Assembly: GCF_000238395.3 (NCBI RefSeq) | Contig: NZ_CP011025.1 | Location: 1,860,001-1,924,000, forward strand | Length of the DNA: 64,000 nt | Direction: 5' to 3' | Source of the DNA: Pseudoalteromonas arctica A 37-1-2 | GTDB lineage: Bacteria; Pseudomonadota; Gammaproteobacteria; Enterobacterales; Alteromonadaceae | Shown here: positions 35,647-44,761 of the stretch, piece after piece | Layout of the letters: every line of letters starts with the position of its first letter | How positions within the stretch are numbered: position 1 is the stretch's first letter | Position numbers and translations under genes: made by a program | Notes under the pieces: model-generated | Told to the model about the DNA's origin: nothing | The model's input: only the letters and a program-made list of their open reading frames with translations | The model's database searches: none

Positions 35647-36686
35647 TACAATACGCCGCTGCTACGCATCAAATCTATAGTAGGGCGTAAATCAGCAAGC
35701 TGTGTTAAATCTACTTTAGGTGGAGAAATATTAGCAAGTGACGGTAGACCCTCAGGTTGGGTAATACCATTTACTAACGGAATTTCGTACGCTTCACTGG
35801 CTAAGTAACCTTGTACTTCTTTACTTAGTAAGTAACGCATAAAGTTAGTAGCAAGCGGATCATCGTTAAGTGCTAATACACCCGATGCATTAACTAAACA
35901 GCCAGCATCATTTTGTGTAAATGCTAAATCAAGCTTAGCATCAGGCTTGCCTGATTTTAAACGCAATGTGTAATAATGATTAGCAAAACCAATATCAACT
36001 TCACCGCGTTCAACGCCCATAACAACACCTAATTCACCAGCGTATGTTTTAGCGCGTTTTTTAATCTTTTTGAGCCACTTAGCGGTTTTGTCATCGCCTT
36101 CTAAAATTCGCATTGCGGTTACAAACGATTGAAAAGAAGCGTAGGCGGGTGCCCAGCCAATACTTAAATCGCTGTCGGCAATTTCCATAATACTTGTTGG
36201 AATTTGATCTTTGGTCAAACGCGACGTGTTATATGGCAATGTACGAATACGGCCAGTTACTGGAGCCCACTCTTTATATCTAAATTGTGGTTGTAACTGA
36301 GCAGATAAATCACCTGGGATAGGTTGTGCAAGGCCTGCATCGGTTACTAAACCAATCGCGCCTGAATCAACCGCCCAAAATAAATCAGCGCGGCGAACGC
36401 CAGCTTTAGCTTCTGCAACAATAGTATTTGCTAAAGCAGCAGTAGGACCACGGCGTATACCGAGTTTAAAGTCTGGATTTTTTTTCTGGATCGCTTGCAA
36501 TACGTTTTCATACAAACCACCTTCGCCTCGGCCTAAATAAAGGGTTAACTCGCCTTTAAGCTTTGGTAAATCGTCAACAGAAACTGGGTTTGCTATATCA
36601 GCGGCTAGCGCACGAGAAAGAGGCAGTGGCAATGAGCCAACCACCCCTAACGCAGCTAGGCCTTGAATAAAGGTCCTACGCTTCAC
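35646..36686 (-). CDS. fbpA: Ferric iron-binding periplasmic protein, Tat-type signal
   Basis: A 346-aa product. The start K-R-R-T-F-I-Q-G-L-A is a twin-arginine export signal, with cleavage expected after A-L-A-A (about residue 30). The mature part is a class II-like extracellular solute-binding protein (L-T-L-Y-L-G-R-G-E-G near the N-terminus; S-G-V-L-A-L-N near the end). It delivers the ligand to FbpB. Tat export suggests it folds or binds cofactor before export. It overlaps fbpB by one base. Confidence 0.85.
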   Translation of the reverse strand: MKRRTFIQGLAALGVVGSLPLPLSRALAADIANPVSVDDLPKLKGELTLYLGRGEGGLYENVLQAIQKKNPDFKLGIRRGPTAALANTIVAEAKAGVRRADLFWAVDSGAIGLVTDAGLAQPIPGDLSAQLQPQFRYKEWAPVTGRIRTLPYNTSRLTKDQIPTSIMEIADSDLSIGWAPAYASFQSFVTAMRILEGDDKTAKWLKKIKKRAKTYAGELGVVMGVERGEVDIGFANHYYTLRLKSGKPDAKLDLAFTQNDAGCLVNASGVLALNDDPLATNFMRYLLSKEVQGYLASEAYEIPLVNGITQPEGLPSLANISPPKVDLTQLADLRPTIDLMRSSGVL

Positions 36687-37499
36687 TTAAAATACATCCT
36701 TACGGGCTTTTTCGGCTTTTTCTATTAAAACCTTAGCGCGGTCTAATTTTGTTTGCATATCACTGATCACATCGCGTACTTCATCTACGCTTTTGCTGTT
36801 TTTAATTGCTAGTGGCAGTGTTACGTTAAAGTCTTTTTCCAGCACTTCAACTAGGTTAGCGTCTTGTTCTATAAGTGTACCTTCAACGCCTTCAAACAGG
36901 TGTAGATAAGTATCGTGAACAATTTCAGTTGCTTCGTCTTGTAAACGCTCAGCAAATTTAGCTACTACACGGTCTAATTTGTGCTTAATTTCATCAATAG
37001 TGGCACTTTGTGTCATTTCTTTTGTAGCGGTTGCTTTTACAGTGTCTAACAAGCCTTTTTGCTGGAATTTTGCAGCAAGCTTAACAGCCCCAAGGCCTTG
37101 CCACAAGGCTATGTTCATCGCTTTTTGTTGTTTACGAACTTCCTCAGCAGGCTGTTTATTATCAATGGCCATTTTTACGCCATAAAGACCCTGCCAAATA
37201 GAAGCGTATACCGGTACAAAGTTAGTTTCTATTGCGCTGTGAAACTTAACTGATTCCCAGTATTCAATTAAATCATCAGTTTTTACAGCTTTTGCGCCTT
37301 TAGTGTCGTAGTCGCTTACCATGGTATCAACTTTGCCTACCATCCATTCTACTTCTTCTGCGTAACTTTTAAGGTTAGCTTGAAGATGATTAACATGCTC
37401 GCCAATAGGGCCGTTAGCTAATACTGGTTGAGCCATAAACGCCGAGGCTAGTAAAAGGCTTGCACCTAAAGTTTTGGCTGGTTTAAATAGTAATTTCAT
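36687..37499 (-). CDS. Exported helical protein heading the iron operon
   Basis: A 270-aa product from the ATG at 37499 (M-K-L-L-F-K-P); an ATG 15 bases earlier is also possible. The signal peptide is cut after V-L-A (about residue 28). The mature protein looks almost all helical, with E-W-M, H-S-A-I-E-T and W-Q-G-L repeats; two similar W-Q-G-L-x-x-V-K stretches suggest an internal repeat. I do not recognise the family. Its place between a Fur box and fbpA points to a periplasmic role in iron uptake, perhaps binding iron. Confidence 0.7.
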   Translation of the reverse strand: MKLLFKPAKTLGASLLLASAFMAQPVLANGPIGEHVNHLQANLKSYAEEVEWMVGKVDTMVSDYDTKGAKAVKTDDLIEYWESVKFHSAIETNFVPVYASIWQGLYGVKMAIDNKQPAEEVRKQQKAMNIALWQGLGAVKLAAKFQQKGLLDTVKATATKEMTQSATIDEIKHKLDRVVAKFAERLQDEATEIVHDTYLHLFEGVEGTLIEQDANLVEVLEKDFNVTLPLAIKNSKSVDEVRDVISDMQTKLDRAKVLIEKAEKARKDVF

Positions 37500-37524
37500 A
37501 GCAAAGAAGTCCAAAAAGGTAATT

Positions 37525-37543
37525 GTAAATGATAGACATTATC
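37525..37543 (-). promoter_or_regulatory. Fur box
   Basis: GTAAATGATAGACATTATC matches the 19-base Fur consensus at 15 positions and lies 26 bp before the first gene of the iron operon. The operon is therefore expected to be repressed by Fur with iron. Confidence 0.8.
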
Positions 37544-37644
37544 ATATAGCTAATAGTTAACGAGATCAATAACCACAAACTCGCTTAATAGATAAAAACA
37601 CTAAATGTAGCGGTAGGTTACAGTAAATAGCGCTATAACTTGTA

Positions 37645-38949
37645 TTAGGAAGCGTAATGCTTGCCTTTAATGGCATTATAAATGGCATCACACAGTGTTT
37701 TTATACTGGTGTCGTCACTTATATACGGTGGCATAAGGTAAATTAGTTTACCGAATGGACGTATCCATACGCCTTGCTCTACAAAATAAGCCTGAATTTT
37801 AGCAACATCAACATTGCCAGCAGCCTCGTTTAGTTCAACAACACCAATAGCGCCTAAGGTTCGTACATTGGCAACCGCATCTAGTTCACTGCATTTATTA
37901 AGTTGTTGTAGTTGGGTGTTTAGCTGTTTTATTCGTTGTTGCCAGTTTTGCTCAAGTAATAAATCAATACTTGCGCAGGCCGCAGCACAGGCAAGCGGGT
38001 TACCCATAAAAGTGGGGCCGTGCATTAAAACACCTGCTTCACCTTCGCTTATGCCAATGGCTATTTTATCACTTGTTATAGTGGCCGATAGCGTCATTGA
38101 TCCGCCAGTTAATGCTTTACCAATACACATTATATCGGGCTCTATATTGGCGTGCTCTACAGCAAATAATTTACCTGTACGGCCAAAGCCTGTGGCTATT
38201 TCATCGCAAATTAGCAGTACGTTATATTGAGTGCATAATTTACGCACGCAGGCTAAATAATCGGGGTGATAAAAGTTCATCCCACCCGCGTTTTGTACTA
38301 TTGGCTCAATGATAAAGGCGGCTACTTGGTTATGGTTTGTTTTAAAGTACGCTTCAAGCTCTTGTGCTTCTGCCTGGTTAAACTCGCCCCCAAATTGACT
38401 AACCGGTGCAGGTACAAAAACGTGTTCAGGTAAAAAGCCTGAATATAAACTATGCATTGAGTTAACGGGGTCGCATACGCTCATGGCTGCAAAAGTGTCG
38501 CCATGGTAGCCCTTGTAAGGCGTCATTAATTTTTGTTTTGTTGTAATACCTTGGCTTAACCAATACTGCAGCGCCATTTTTATTGCTACTTCAACACTTA
38601 CCGATCCGCTGTCGGCTAAAAACACTTTAGTTAAACTAGGCGGCGTTATATTTACTATTTTTTTGCAAAGCTCAACCGCGCTGTTATGCGTAATACCGCC
38701 AAACATAATGTGGCTCATACAGTTGATTTGCTCAATCATGGCGTTATTTATAACAGGGTGGTTATAGCCATGTATTGCGCTCCACCACGAGGCCATGCCA
38801 TCGATTAATTGCTCGCCAGTTTCAAGGTGAATAATGTTGTGATTTGCATGTGTAACGGGATATACCGGAATTGGCTTAGTCATAGATGTATATGGGTGCC
38901 AAATGTGCTCACGATCAAAATCAAGGTCAATCGTATTCTTTTTAATCAT
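37645..38949 (-). CDS. bioA: Adenosylmethionine-8-amino-7-oxononanoate aminotransferase
   Basis: A 434-aa product of class III aminotransferase type: H-I-W-H-P-Y-T-S-M near the N-terminus, G-M-A-S-W-W-S-A-I-H-G-Y, D-E-I-A-T-G-F-G-R-T-G, and the PLP lysine in C-I-G-K-A-L-T-G-G. It converts KAPA to DAPA using SAM as amino donor in biotin synthesis. It is divergent from bioBFCD, the usual arrangement. Confidence 0.95.
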   Translation of the reverse strand: MIKKNTIDLDFDREHIWHPYTSMTKPIPVYPVTHANHNIIHLETGEQLIDGMASWWSAIHGYNHPVINNAMIEQINCMSHIMFGGITHNSAVELCKKIVNITPPSLTKVFLADSGSVSVEVAIKMALQYWLSQGITTKQKLMTPYKGYHGDTFAAMSVCDPVNSMHSLYSGFLPEHVFVPAPVSQFGGEFNQAEAQELEAYFKTNHNQVAAFIIEPIVQNAGGMNFYHPDYLACVRKLCTQYNVLLICDEIATGFGRTGKLFAVEHANIEPDIMCIGKALTGGSMTLSATITSDKIAIGISEGEAGVLMHGPTFMGNPLACAAACASIDLLLEQNWQQRIKQLNTQLQQLNKCSELDAVANVRTLGAIGVVELNEAAGNVDVAKIQAYFVEQGVWIRPFGKLIYLMPPYISDDTSIKTLCDAIYNAIKGKHYAS

Positions 38950-38950
38950 A

Positions 38951-38982
38951 TGTAAACTTTATCTTGGTGGACTTCGTTGACA
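38951..38982. promoter_or_regulatory. Candidate BirA operator
   Basis: TGTAAAC and GTTGACA form inverted half-sites 18 bases apart in the bioA-bioB divergent promoter. This fits the form of the BirA biotin operator (TTGTAAACC, spacer, GGTTTACAA), with changes in the outer bases. It almost touches the bioA start codon, so it could overlap the bioA transcript start. Confidence 0.5.
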
Positions 38983-39042
38983 ATGTTACTTCAACTCGTA
39001 GACTAAGCCAATATCACCACTGAGAAAAAATAAGAGAGTATT

Positions 39043-40083
39043 ATGGAACTTGCACCTGTTCGTCACGATTGGACCCACGCTGAGGTTAAAGCATTATTTG
39101 AAATGCCATTTAACGATTTACTTTTTAAAGCAGCATCGGTTCACCGTGCTAACTTCAACCCAAATGAAGTGCAAATTTCTACGTTGTTATCAATTAAAAC
39201 AGGCGCTTGCCCAGAAGACTGTAAGTACTGCCCGCAGTCAGGCCATTATCGAACCGATTTAGAACGCGAACGCTTAATAGAAGTAGAAAAAGTAGTAGAG
39301 CAAGCACGCCTTGCAAAACAAAAAGGCGCGACCCGTTTTTGTATGGGTGCTGCATGGTCAGATCCAAAAGACAGAGACATGCCATACATTTCGCAAATGG
39401 TTAAAGAAGTAAAAGAGCTAGGGTTAGAAACCTGCATGACGCTGGGTAAACTCACTAACGAAAAAGCTCATGAGCTTCGCGACGCTGGGCTTGATTACTA
39501 TAATCACAACCTTGACACGTCACCTGAGTATTACGAGCAAATTATATCAACCCGTACTTTTCAAGATAGATTAAATACCATTGACCACGTACGCGATGCC
39601 GGTATGAAAGTATGCTCGGGCGGAATAGTCGGTATGGGCGAGCAAGCAAGCGACCGTTATGGGTTACTGATGCAGCTAGCTAATTTGCCACAACAGCCAG
39701 AAAGCGTGCCTATTAATATGCTCGTTAAAGTTAAAGGCACACCGCTTGAAAACGCAGACGATTTAGATCACTTTGAATTTGTACGTACCATTGCAACAGC
39801 GCGCATTATGATGCCACACAGTTATGTGCGTTTATCGGCAGGGCGCAACGCCATGAACGAGCAAATGCAGTCAATGTGCTTTTTTGCAGGCGCTAACTCA
39901 ATATTTTATGGCGACAAACTTCTTACCACCGAAAACCCAGACGCTGATGCCGATATGAACCTCATCAAAAAATTAGGCATGAACCCAGAAAAGCGTCACG
40001 ACTATTCAGACGAAGCAGTAGAAGCCTCGCTTTCATCGCAAGTAGCCGACAAAGCAACCTCTGAATTGTTTTACGAAGCGTAG
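39043..40083 (+). CDS. bioB: Biotin synthase
   Basis: A 346-aa radical SAM enzyme with the cluster motif [13 protein letters not shown] at about residues 54-66. Further conserved blocks are [19 protein letters not shown] and S-A-G-R-N-A-M. It inserts sulfur into dethiobiotin. First gene of bioBFCD; GAGAG precedes the ATG. Confidence 0.97.
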   Translation: MELAPVRHDWTHAEVKALFEMPFNDLLFKAASVHRANFNPNEVQISTLLSIKTGACPEDCKYCPQSGHYRTDLERERLIEVEKVVEQARLAKQKGATRFCMGAAWSDPKDRDMPYISQMVKEVKELGLETCMTLGKLTNEKAHELRDAGLDYYNHNLDTSPEYYEQIISTRTFQDRLNTIDHVRDAGMKVCSGGIVGMGEQASDRYGLLMQLANLPQQPESVPINMLVKVKGTPLENADDLDHFEFVRTIATARIMMPHSYVRLSAGRNAMNEQMQSMCFFAGANSIFYGDKLLTTENPDADADMNLIKKLGMNPEKRHDYSDEAVEASLSSQVADKATSELFYEA

Positions 40084-40093
40084 GCTTATATCA

Positions 40094-41245
40094 ATGCCTT
40101 TTGATTTTATAAATGCGCATCTGCAGGCTCGCCAGCAAGATGCGTTACTTCGTAAACGCCACGTAGTGCAACACGCTACAGCGCGCACCATAACGGTTAA
40201 TAATAAAACCTATCTTAACTTTGCCAGTAACGACTACTTAGGCTTTGGTGATGTAGCTGTTAACCTTAATGACTCCCACGCGTTAGGGAGTCACAGCTCA
40301 GCATTGGTTACAGGTTATCAGGCGCAGCAAAAATCGCTTGAACAATACTTATGTGAGCAATTTGGTTATGGCGCTGCTATGTTATTTAACTCAGGGTTTA
40401 GCGCTAATAGCAGCGTAATTAAAGCGTTGTTTCAAGATAAAGCAGCTGCACAAAACAGCGCTATTTTTCAAGATAAGTTAAATCATGCAAGCTTGATTGA
40501 CGGTGCTCTGCATTGTAACGCGGCTTTAGTGCGTTTTAATCACAACGACATGAACCATTTACGTTCACGGCTCGAAAAATCAAAAGCGCAAAACAAGCTT
40601 ATTATAAGCGAAGGCGTGTTTTCGATGGATGGCGATACCGCGCCTCTTAAAGAATTACTCGCACTTGCAAAACAGCACAATGCATGGCTAATGATTGACG
40701 ACGCACACGGCTTTGGCGCATTAGGTAAAACCGGTTTGGGCAGTTGCGAAGCATTTATTACACAAACGCTTCCAGATATATTAGTCATTACCTTTGGTAA
40801 AGCAGCGGCTAGTAGTGGTGCCTGTGTATTAGGTAGTAAACAGTTTATTGAATACATGCTGCAATTTAATCGCGATTACACATATTCAACCGCCATGTCG
40901 CCGCTTATGGCAAGCCACACACTTGCGCGTATTAAAAGCATAAAAACAGCCGATGATAAACGCGATAAGCTAAATGCCAATATTGCATTATTTAAGCAAC
41001 TCGCTAAAACCCATAATATTGCAGTTATGGAGTCAAACACAGCCATACAGCCCATTGTATTAGGCTGCGCTGAGCAAACGTTGCAAGCGGCAGATAAACT
41101 TAAACAAGAGGGTATTTGGCTCACTGCAATTAGACCGCCGACGGTTGCACATAACACCTCACGTTTACGCATTACTTTAACCGCTGCACATACCGAGCAA
41201 GACATAACGCACTTAGTTAAGCATTTAGTAGGTGCAGTAGCATGA
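40094..41245 (+). CDS. bioF: 8-amino-7-oxononanoate synthase
   Basis: A 383-aa alpha-oxoamine synthase. F-A-S-N-D-Y-L-G-F, D-D-A-H-G-F-G and the PLP-lysine block T-F-G-K-A-A-A-S-S-G-A are present. It condenses pimeloyl-ACP with alanine to KAPA. It starts 10 bp after bioB and overlaps bioC by 4 bases (ATGA). Confidence 0.95.
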   Translation: MPFDFINAHLQARQQDALLRKRHVVQHATARTITVNNKTYLNFASNDYLGFGDVAVNLNDSHALGSHSSALVTGYQAQQKSLEQYLCEQFGYGAAMLFNSGFSANSSVIKALFQDKAAAQNSAIFQDKLNHASLIDGALHCNAALVRFNHNDMNHLRSRLEKSKAQNKLIISEGVFSMDGDTAPLKELLALAKQHNAWLMIDDAHGFGALGKTGLGSCEAFITQTLPDILVITFGKAAASSGACVLGSKQFIEYMLQFNRDYTYSTAMSPLMASHTLARIKSIKTADDKRDKLNANIALFKQLAKTHNIAVMESNTAIQPIVLGCAEQTLQAADKLKQEGIWLTAIRPPTVAHNTSRLRITLTAAHTEQDITHLVKHLVGAVA

Positions 41246-42108
41246 CTGCTCAGCCAGTATTAAAAACAGACCTAGTGCAAACACAACTTGTAAAACCGTG
41301 CCTAGTAAGTAGCGAGTTAAATAGAGAGCCAAGTCGAGAGCTAAACAAGGAGCTTAAAAAGTCCACCCAAAGTAAGTTTTCAAAGGCGGCGGCGAGTTAT
41401 AACGCCCATGCAAATGTACAAAAACATGCTGCGAGTGATCTATTTGCACTCATAAAACCAGGCTTTAATAAAAATATGCTTTGTGTTGATTTAGGCGCAG
41501 GCCCACTTGTTAATACGCATACCTTACAAAGTATGTTTGCAAGCGTTATTGCCATGGATTTGAGCTTAAACATGCTACAAAGTAGTGATTTAACCGCACC
41601 AAAAATATGCGCCGATATGGATAACTTACCGCTACAAGCAAACAGTGTTGATGTAATTTACAGTAACTTTGCAGTGCAGTGGTCTGCTAATTTTTCGGCT
41701 TTAATGCAGTCACTTTACAGCATATTAAAACCAGGCGGGCAGGCGTACATAAGCACTGTGGTAGAGGGCTCACTTAACGAAATAAAAACAGCCTTTGCAG
41801 CGCTTGATTCTAACAGCCACATAAATACTTTTAATAGTGAGTTGTATATAAACCAATCAGTCCAAAATGCAGGGTTTACTATTAACAGCGCTAAAAAGCG
41901 TATTTACACCGATGAATACACAACACCTTTAAAAGCTATTGCTTCAATTAAGGCTATAGGTGCAACTACGCAAAATCATACTAATACGCGCCAAGGGCTA
42001 CTTACCAAATCTGCTCTACAAAAAGTATGCAGTGCGTATCCGCTTATAAATAACAAAGCATGTGTGTCTTATCATGTGGTGCTGTTATCATTACAAAAAA
42101 GCGATTAA
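41242..42108 (+). CDS. bioC: Malonyl-ACP O-methyltransferase
   Basis: A 288-aa SAM-dependent methyltransferase: K-F-S-K-A-A-A-S-Y-N-A-H-A, then motif I (V-D-L-G-A-G-P), N-L-P-L-Q and S-N-F-A-V-Q-W, as in BioC. It methylates malonyl-ACP to start pimelate synthesis. The N-terminal about 45 residues are an unusual charged extension (S-E-L-N-R-E-P-S-R-E-L-N-K-E-L) before the conserved start, longer than in E. coli BioC. A downstream start cannot be excluded. Confidence 0.9.
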   Translation: MTAQPVLKTDLVQTQLVKPCLVSSELNREPSRELNKELKKSTQSKFSKAAASYNAHANVQKHAASDLFALIKPGFNKNMLCVDLGAGPLVNTHTLQSMFASVIAMDLSLNMLQSSDLTAPKICADMDNLPLQANSVDVIYSNFAVQWSANFSALMQSLYSILKPGGQAYISTVVEGSLNEIKTAFAALDSNSHINTFNSELYINQSVQNAGFTINSAKKRIYTDEYTTPLKAIASIKAIGATTQNHTNTRQGLLTKSALQKVCSAYPLINNKACVSYHVVLLSLQKSD

Positions 42109-42152
42109 TTGCTAAGTTAACCAAAGTTAGATTCAGATCATAAGGCAAAGTA

Positions 42153-42836
42153 ATGAAAGAATTTTTTATAACAGGCACCGACACCGATGCCGGAAAAACC
42201 CACGTTACCAGTTTGCTATTAAAGTTACTTGCCCAACACAAAAAACAAGCCATTGGCTTTAAACCCCTTGCTGCTGGCTGCGAAATGGCGTTCGATCAAC
42301 TAGTAAACGCCGATGCTCTCATACTAATGGAAAGCGCAACAGTCAGCGCTAAATACGACGTAGTAAATCCGTTTGCGTTTGCACCCCCTATTGCGCCGCA
42401 CATAGCAGCGGAGAAAGTTGGGGTTAGTATTACTATTGATAAACTAAGTGATGCTTATAAAGATGTAAAACAGCAGGGCGCTAATTACATACTTACCGAA
42501 GGCGCTGGTGGCTGGGCGTTACCTATTAACAATACGGAGTATTTATACGACTGGGTTAAAGCAGAGCAACTTCCGGTAATACTGGTTGTTGGTATGAAGC
42601 TAGGTTGCTTAAATCATGCGTTACTAACCGCTGCGCATATGCAAAGTATGGGTATAAACTGCGTTGGTTGGATTGCAAACCAAGTCGATAAAAACATGGA
42701 CGAGTATCAAGCAAACCTTGATTCACTCAAAGCACGTTTACCGTTCCCAATACTTGCTATAAGCCCATACAGCGAGCAAACTCCTAAATTACAAATATAC
42801 AAAAGCTTGCTTAGTGCATTATCTATAAACACTTAA
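42153..42836 (+). CDS. bioD: Dethiobiotin synthetase
   Basis: A 227-aa product with P-loop G-T-D-T-D-A-G-K-T-H (residues about 8-17), the G-F-K-P-L-A-A-G block and E-G-A-G-G-W-A-L-P. It closes the ureido ring on DAPA with ATP and CO2. Last gene of bioBFCD, 44 bp after bioC. Confidence 0.95.
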   Translation: MKEFFITGTDTDAGKTHVTSLLLKLLAQHKKQAIGFKPLAAGCEMAFDQLVNADALILMESATVSAKYDVVNPFAFAPPIAPHIAAEKVGVSITIDKLSDAYKDVKQQGANYILTEGAGGWALPINNTEYLYDWVKAEQLPVILVVGMKLGCLNHALLTAAHMQSMGINCVGWIANQVDKNMDEYQANLDSLKARLPFPILAISPYSEQTPKLQIYKSLLSALSINT

Positions 42837-42965
42837 GTGGTTTAAAAAGATTTACTTTTTTAGGTAAATCTTGAAATAGTCAGCCTTAGTACACATATAA
42901 ACATTTATAAATACATAGCTTGCTTAAAGACAATGTTACTAAGTTACTAAGGACATAACGACTAT

Positions 42966-44549
42966 ATGACGCACCCATTTATTGAAAGCTACGCCCCTGA
43001 TGCGCACGTAAGCGCTGAGCCAAAAGCACTAAACTATGGCTTACCTAAAAAACGCGTAGGCATAATTGGTGGGGGTACAGCAGGCGCCACAATAGCCATT
43101 AGACTTGCTGCGTTAGGGTTAGAAACTTATGTACTTGAAAAGAAAAAGTCGTTAATTGATGGCCCTCCAATGTGCCATTTGCATGCAGGTGGCAACTTAT
43201 ACCGTGAAATACCCGACGAAGACTGCATAGATTTACTCAAGCAATGTATAGATATTGCTCGCCTTTATCCTCACACCATAGATGTTCGCCCCACAGTATT
43301 TGCCGTACCCAAGCGCGATGACGACGCCCCGGAGGATTTATTTCCGCGTTTAAATAAATTAGTAAAAGCCTATAGCGAGCTTGTTGAACAAGACAGCGCT
43401 AATAAAGTATTAGGCGAGCCAGAGCATTATTATCAGTTATATAGTTATGAGCAAATGCTAAAGCTTGCTAAGCAAAAACAAGTAGCCAAGCCCACGTCGT
43501 TAGATGAGTGGATGATACCCGTTGCTAAGCATTTAGATTTAAATAAGCTAAAGTTTCCGCTTATTGTTGCACAAGAATATGGTTGGAATATATTTCGTTT
43601 ATCGGCCAGTGCACAACTCGCCCTTGCACAGTACAAACACGCTCACGTTTTAACAAGCACCAGTGTTAAAAGTGTATCACCAGTTATAAATACCAATAAT
43701 GATAAGCAAACACTTAAGTGGCGCATTGAATACCAATCAGAGCCAAGCCTTGATGAACAACCTGATACTCAAACCGATACACAAGTCGATACACAAACGA
43801 TTGAGGTAGATTACCTTATTAATGCGTGTGGTTTTCAAACCGGTATTATTGACGACCTGGTTGGGGTAGATGTAAAACGCATGGTCGAATTTAAAGCCTC
43901 TTACATTACTCATTGGCAAGGTGCTGGTGGGCAAATACCCGAAATAATTATTTATGGTAACCGTGGTACGCCAGAAGGTATGGCGCAGCTGACGCCTTAC
44001 CCTAATGGTTATTTTCAAATACATGGCATGACTAACAACATTACATTGTTTAATGATGGGTTAGCTGATGCAACACTAATGAGCGCACAACCTAAACTTC
44101 CCAATAAATACCTGCATTATATTAAAGATGGCTGGGACAAAGCAGCATTGCAAACACGTAACCAAACAGCAATTGATTATGTAGCCGAGTTTGTACCCGC
44201 GTTTAAAAGTGCTAGCACACAAAATAATGCCTTGTTTGGCGGGCAACAAATCCCAGGTGATGACGACACTTTGCGCGTAGCCGATGTAAGTTTATATTCG
44301 CATATTAATTATGCGCGGGCCGAAAATGTTAAAGCATCGTCAACGTTAATAGCGGCAGATCAAATAGTGGGTGAGTTTATAAAATTGGGAATAATAAGCA
44401 GCGATTCTGCTGTAAATCATCACCGCAGTACCCACCAATGGTCGTATCTTAAACATAATAGCGGCGAAAAAATTGACGAAGTTGCACGCATATTGGCACA
44501 CGAGCGTGGATTTCCAATTGATATGGCAGAGCTAAATAACAGCTTGTAA
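42966..44549 (+). CDS. FAD-dependent oxidoreductase of unknown substrate
   Basis: A 527-aa product. The N-terminal dinucleotide fold G-I-I-G-G-G-T-A-G-A-T-I-A-I-R (residues about 33-47) binds FAD, and the ribose-binding acidic residue is in Y-V-L-E-K-K. A second conserved part is Y-L-I-N-A-C-G-F-Q-T-G. No signal peptide or membrane segment is visible. A 12-base unit repeated three times at 43764-43799 encodes D-T-Q repeats in a surface-like insert. It is a single gene between bioD and htpX. The substrate cannot be told from sequence. Confidence 0.75.
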   Translation: MTHPFIESYAPDAHVSAEPKALNYGLPKKRVGIIGGGTAGATIAIRLAALGLETYVLEKKKSLIDGPPMCHLHAGGNLYREIPDEDCIDLLKQCIDIARLYPHTIDVRPTVFAVPKRDDDAPEDLFPRLNKLVKAYSELVEQDSANKVLGEPEHYYQLYSYEQMLKLAKQKQVAKPTSLDEWMIPVAKHLDLNKLKFPLIVAQEYGWNIFRLSASAQLALAQYKHAHVLTSTSVKSVSPVINTNNDKQTLKWRIEYQSEPSLDEQPDTQTDTQVDTQTIEVDYLINACGFQTGIIDDLVGVDVKRMVEFKASYITHWQGAGGQIPEIIIYGNRGTPEGMAQLTPYPNGYFQIHGMTNNITLFNDGLADATLMSAQPKLPNKYLHYIKDGWDKAALQTRNQTAIDYVAEFVPAFKSASTQNNALFGGQQIPGDDDTLRVADVSLYSHINYARAENVKASSTLIAADQIVGEFIKLGIISSDSAVNHHRSTHQWSYLKHNSGEKIDEVARILAHERGFPIDMAELNNSL

Positions 44550-44638
44550 TAAGCTGATTTAGAAAGAAACTTTAGTTTTAAAATTGCTGTAAAACTCTTC
44601 TTAAAAAAATTATCAATAAACACATAAATAACACTTGT

Positions 44639-44692
44639 GTTATGACATAGTTTGTCACAAAATAGCGCTAACGTTATGACATAGTGCGTCAT
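44639..44692. promoter_or_regulatory. Direct repeat upstream of htpX
   Basis: GTTATGACATAGT followed by TTGTCA or GCGTCA occurs twice, 34 bp apart (44639 and 44673). Each holds TGAC-N6-GTCA. The spacing of about three helical turns suggests two binding sites for one regulator on the same DNA face. The regulator is unknown. Confidence 0.5.
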
Positions 44693-44761
44693 GACGCAGT
44701 GATTGCTTTAACCTAATTTAATTTTATGTTCGGTGATCAAACCTATTTTTGTGAGGACAAT

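Noticed and set aside
37814..38230. A 138-codon + strand frame inside bioA
   Set aside because: It is antisense to a highly conserved enzyme gene; no start signal.
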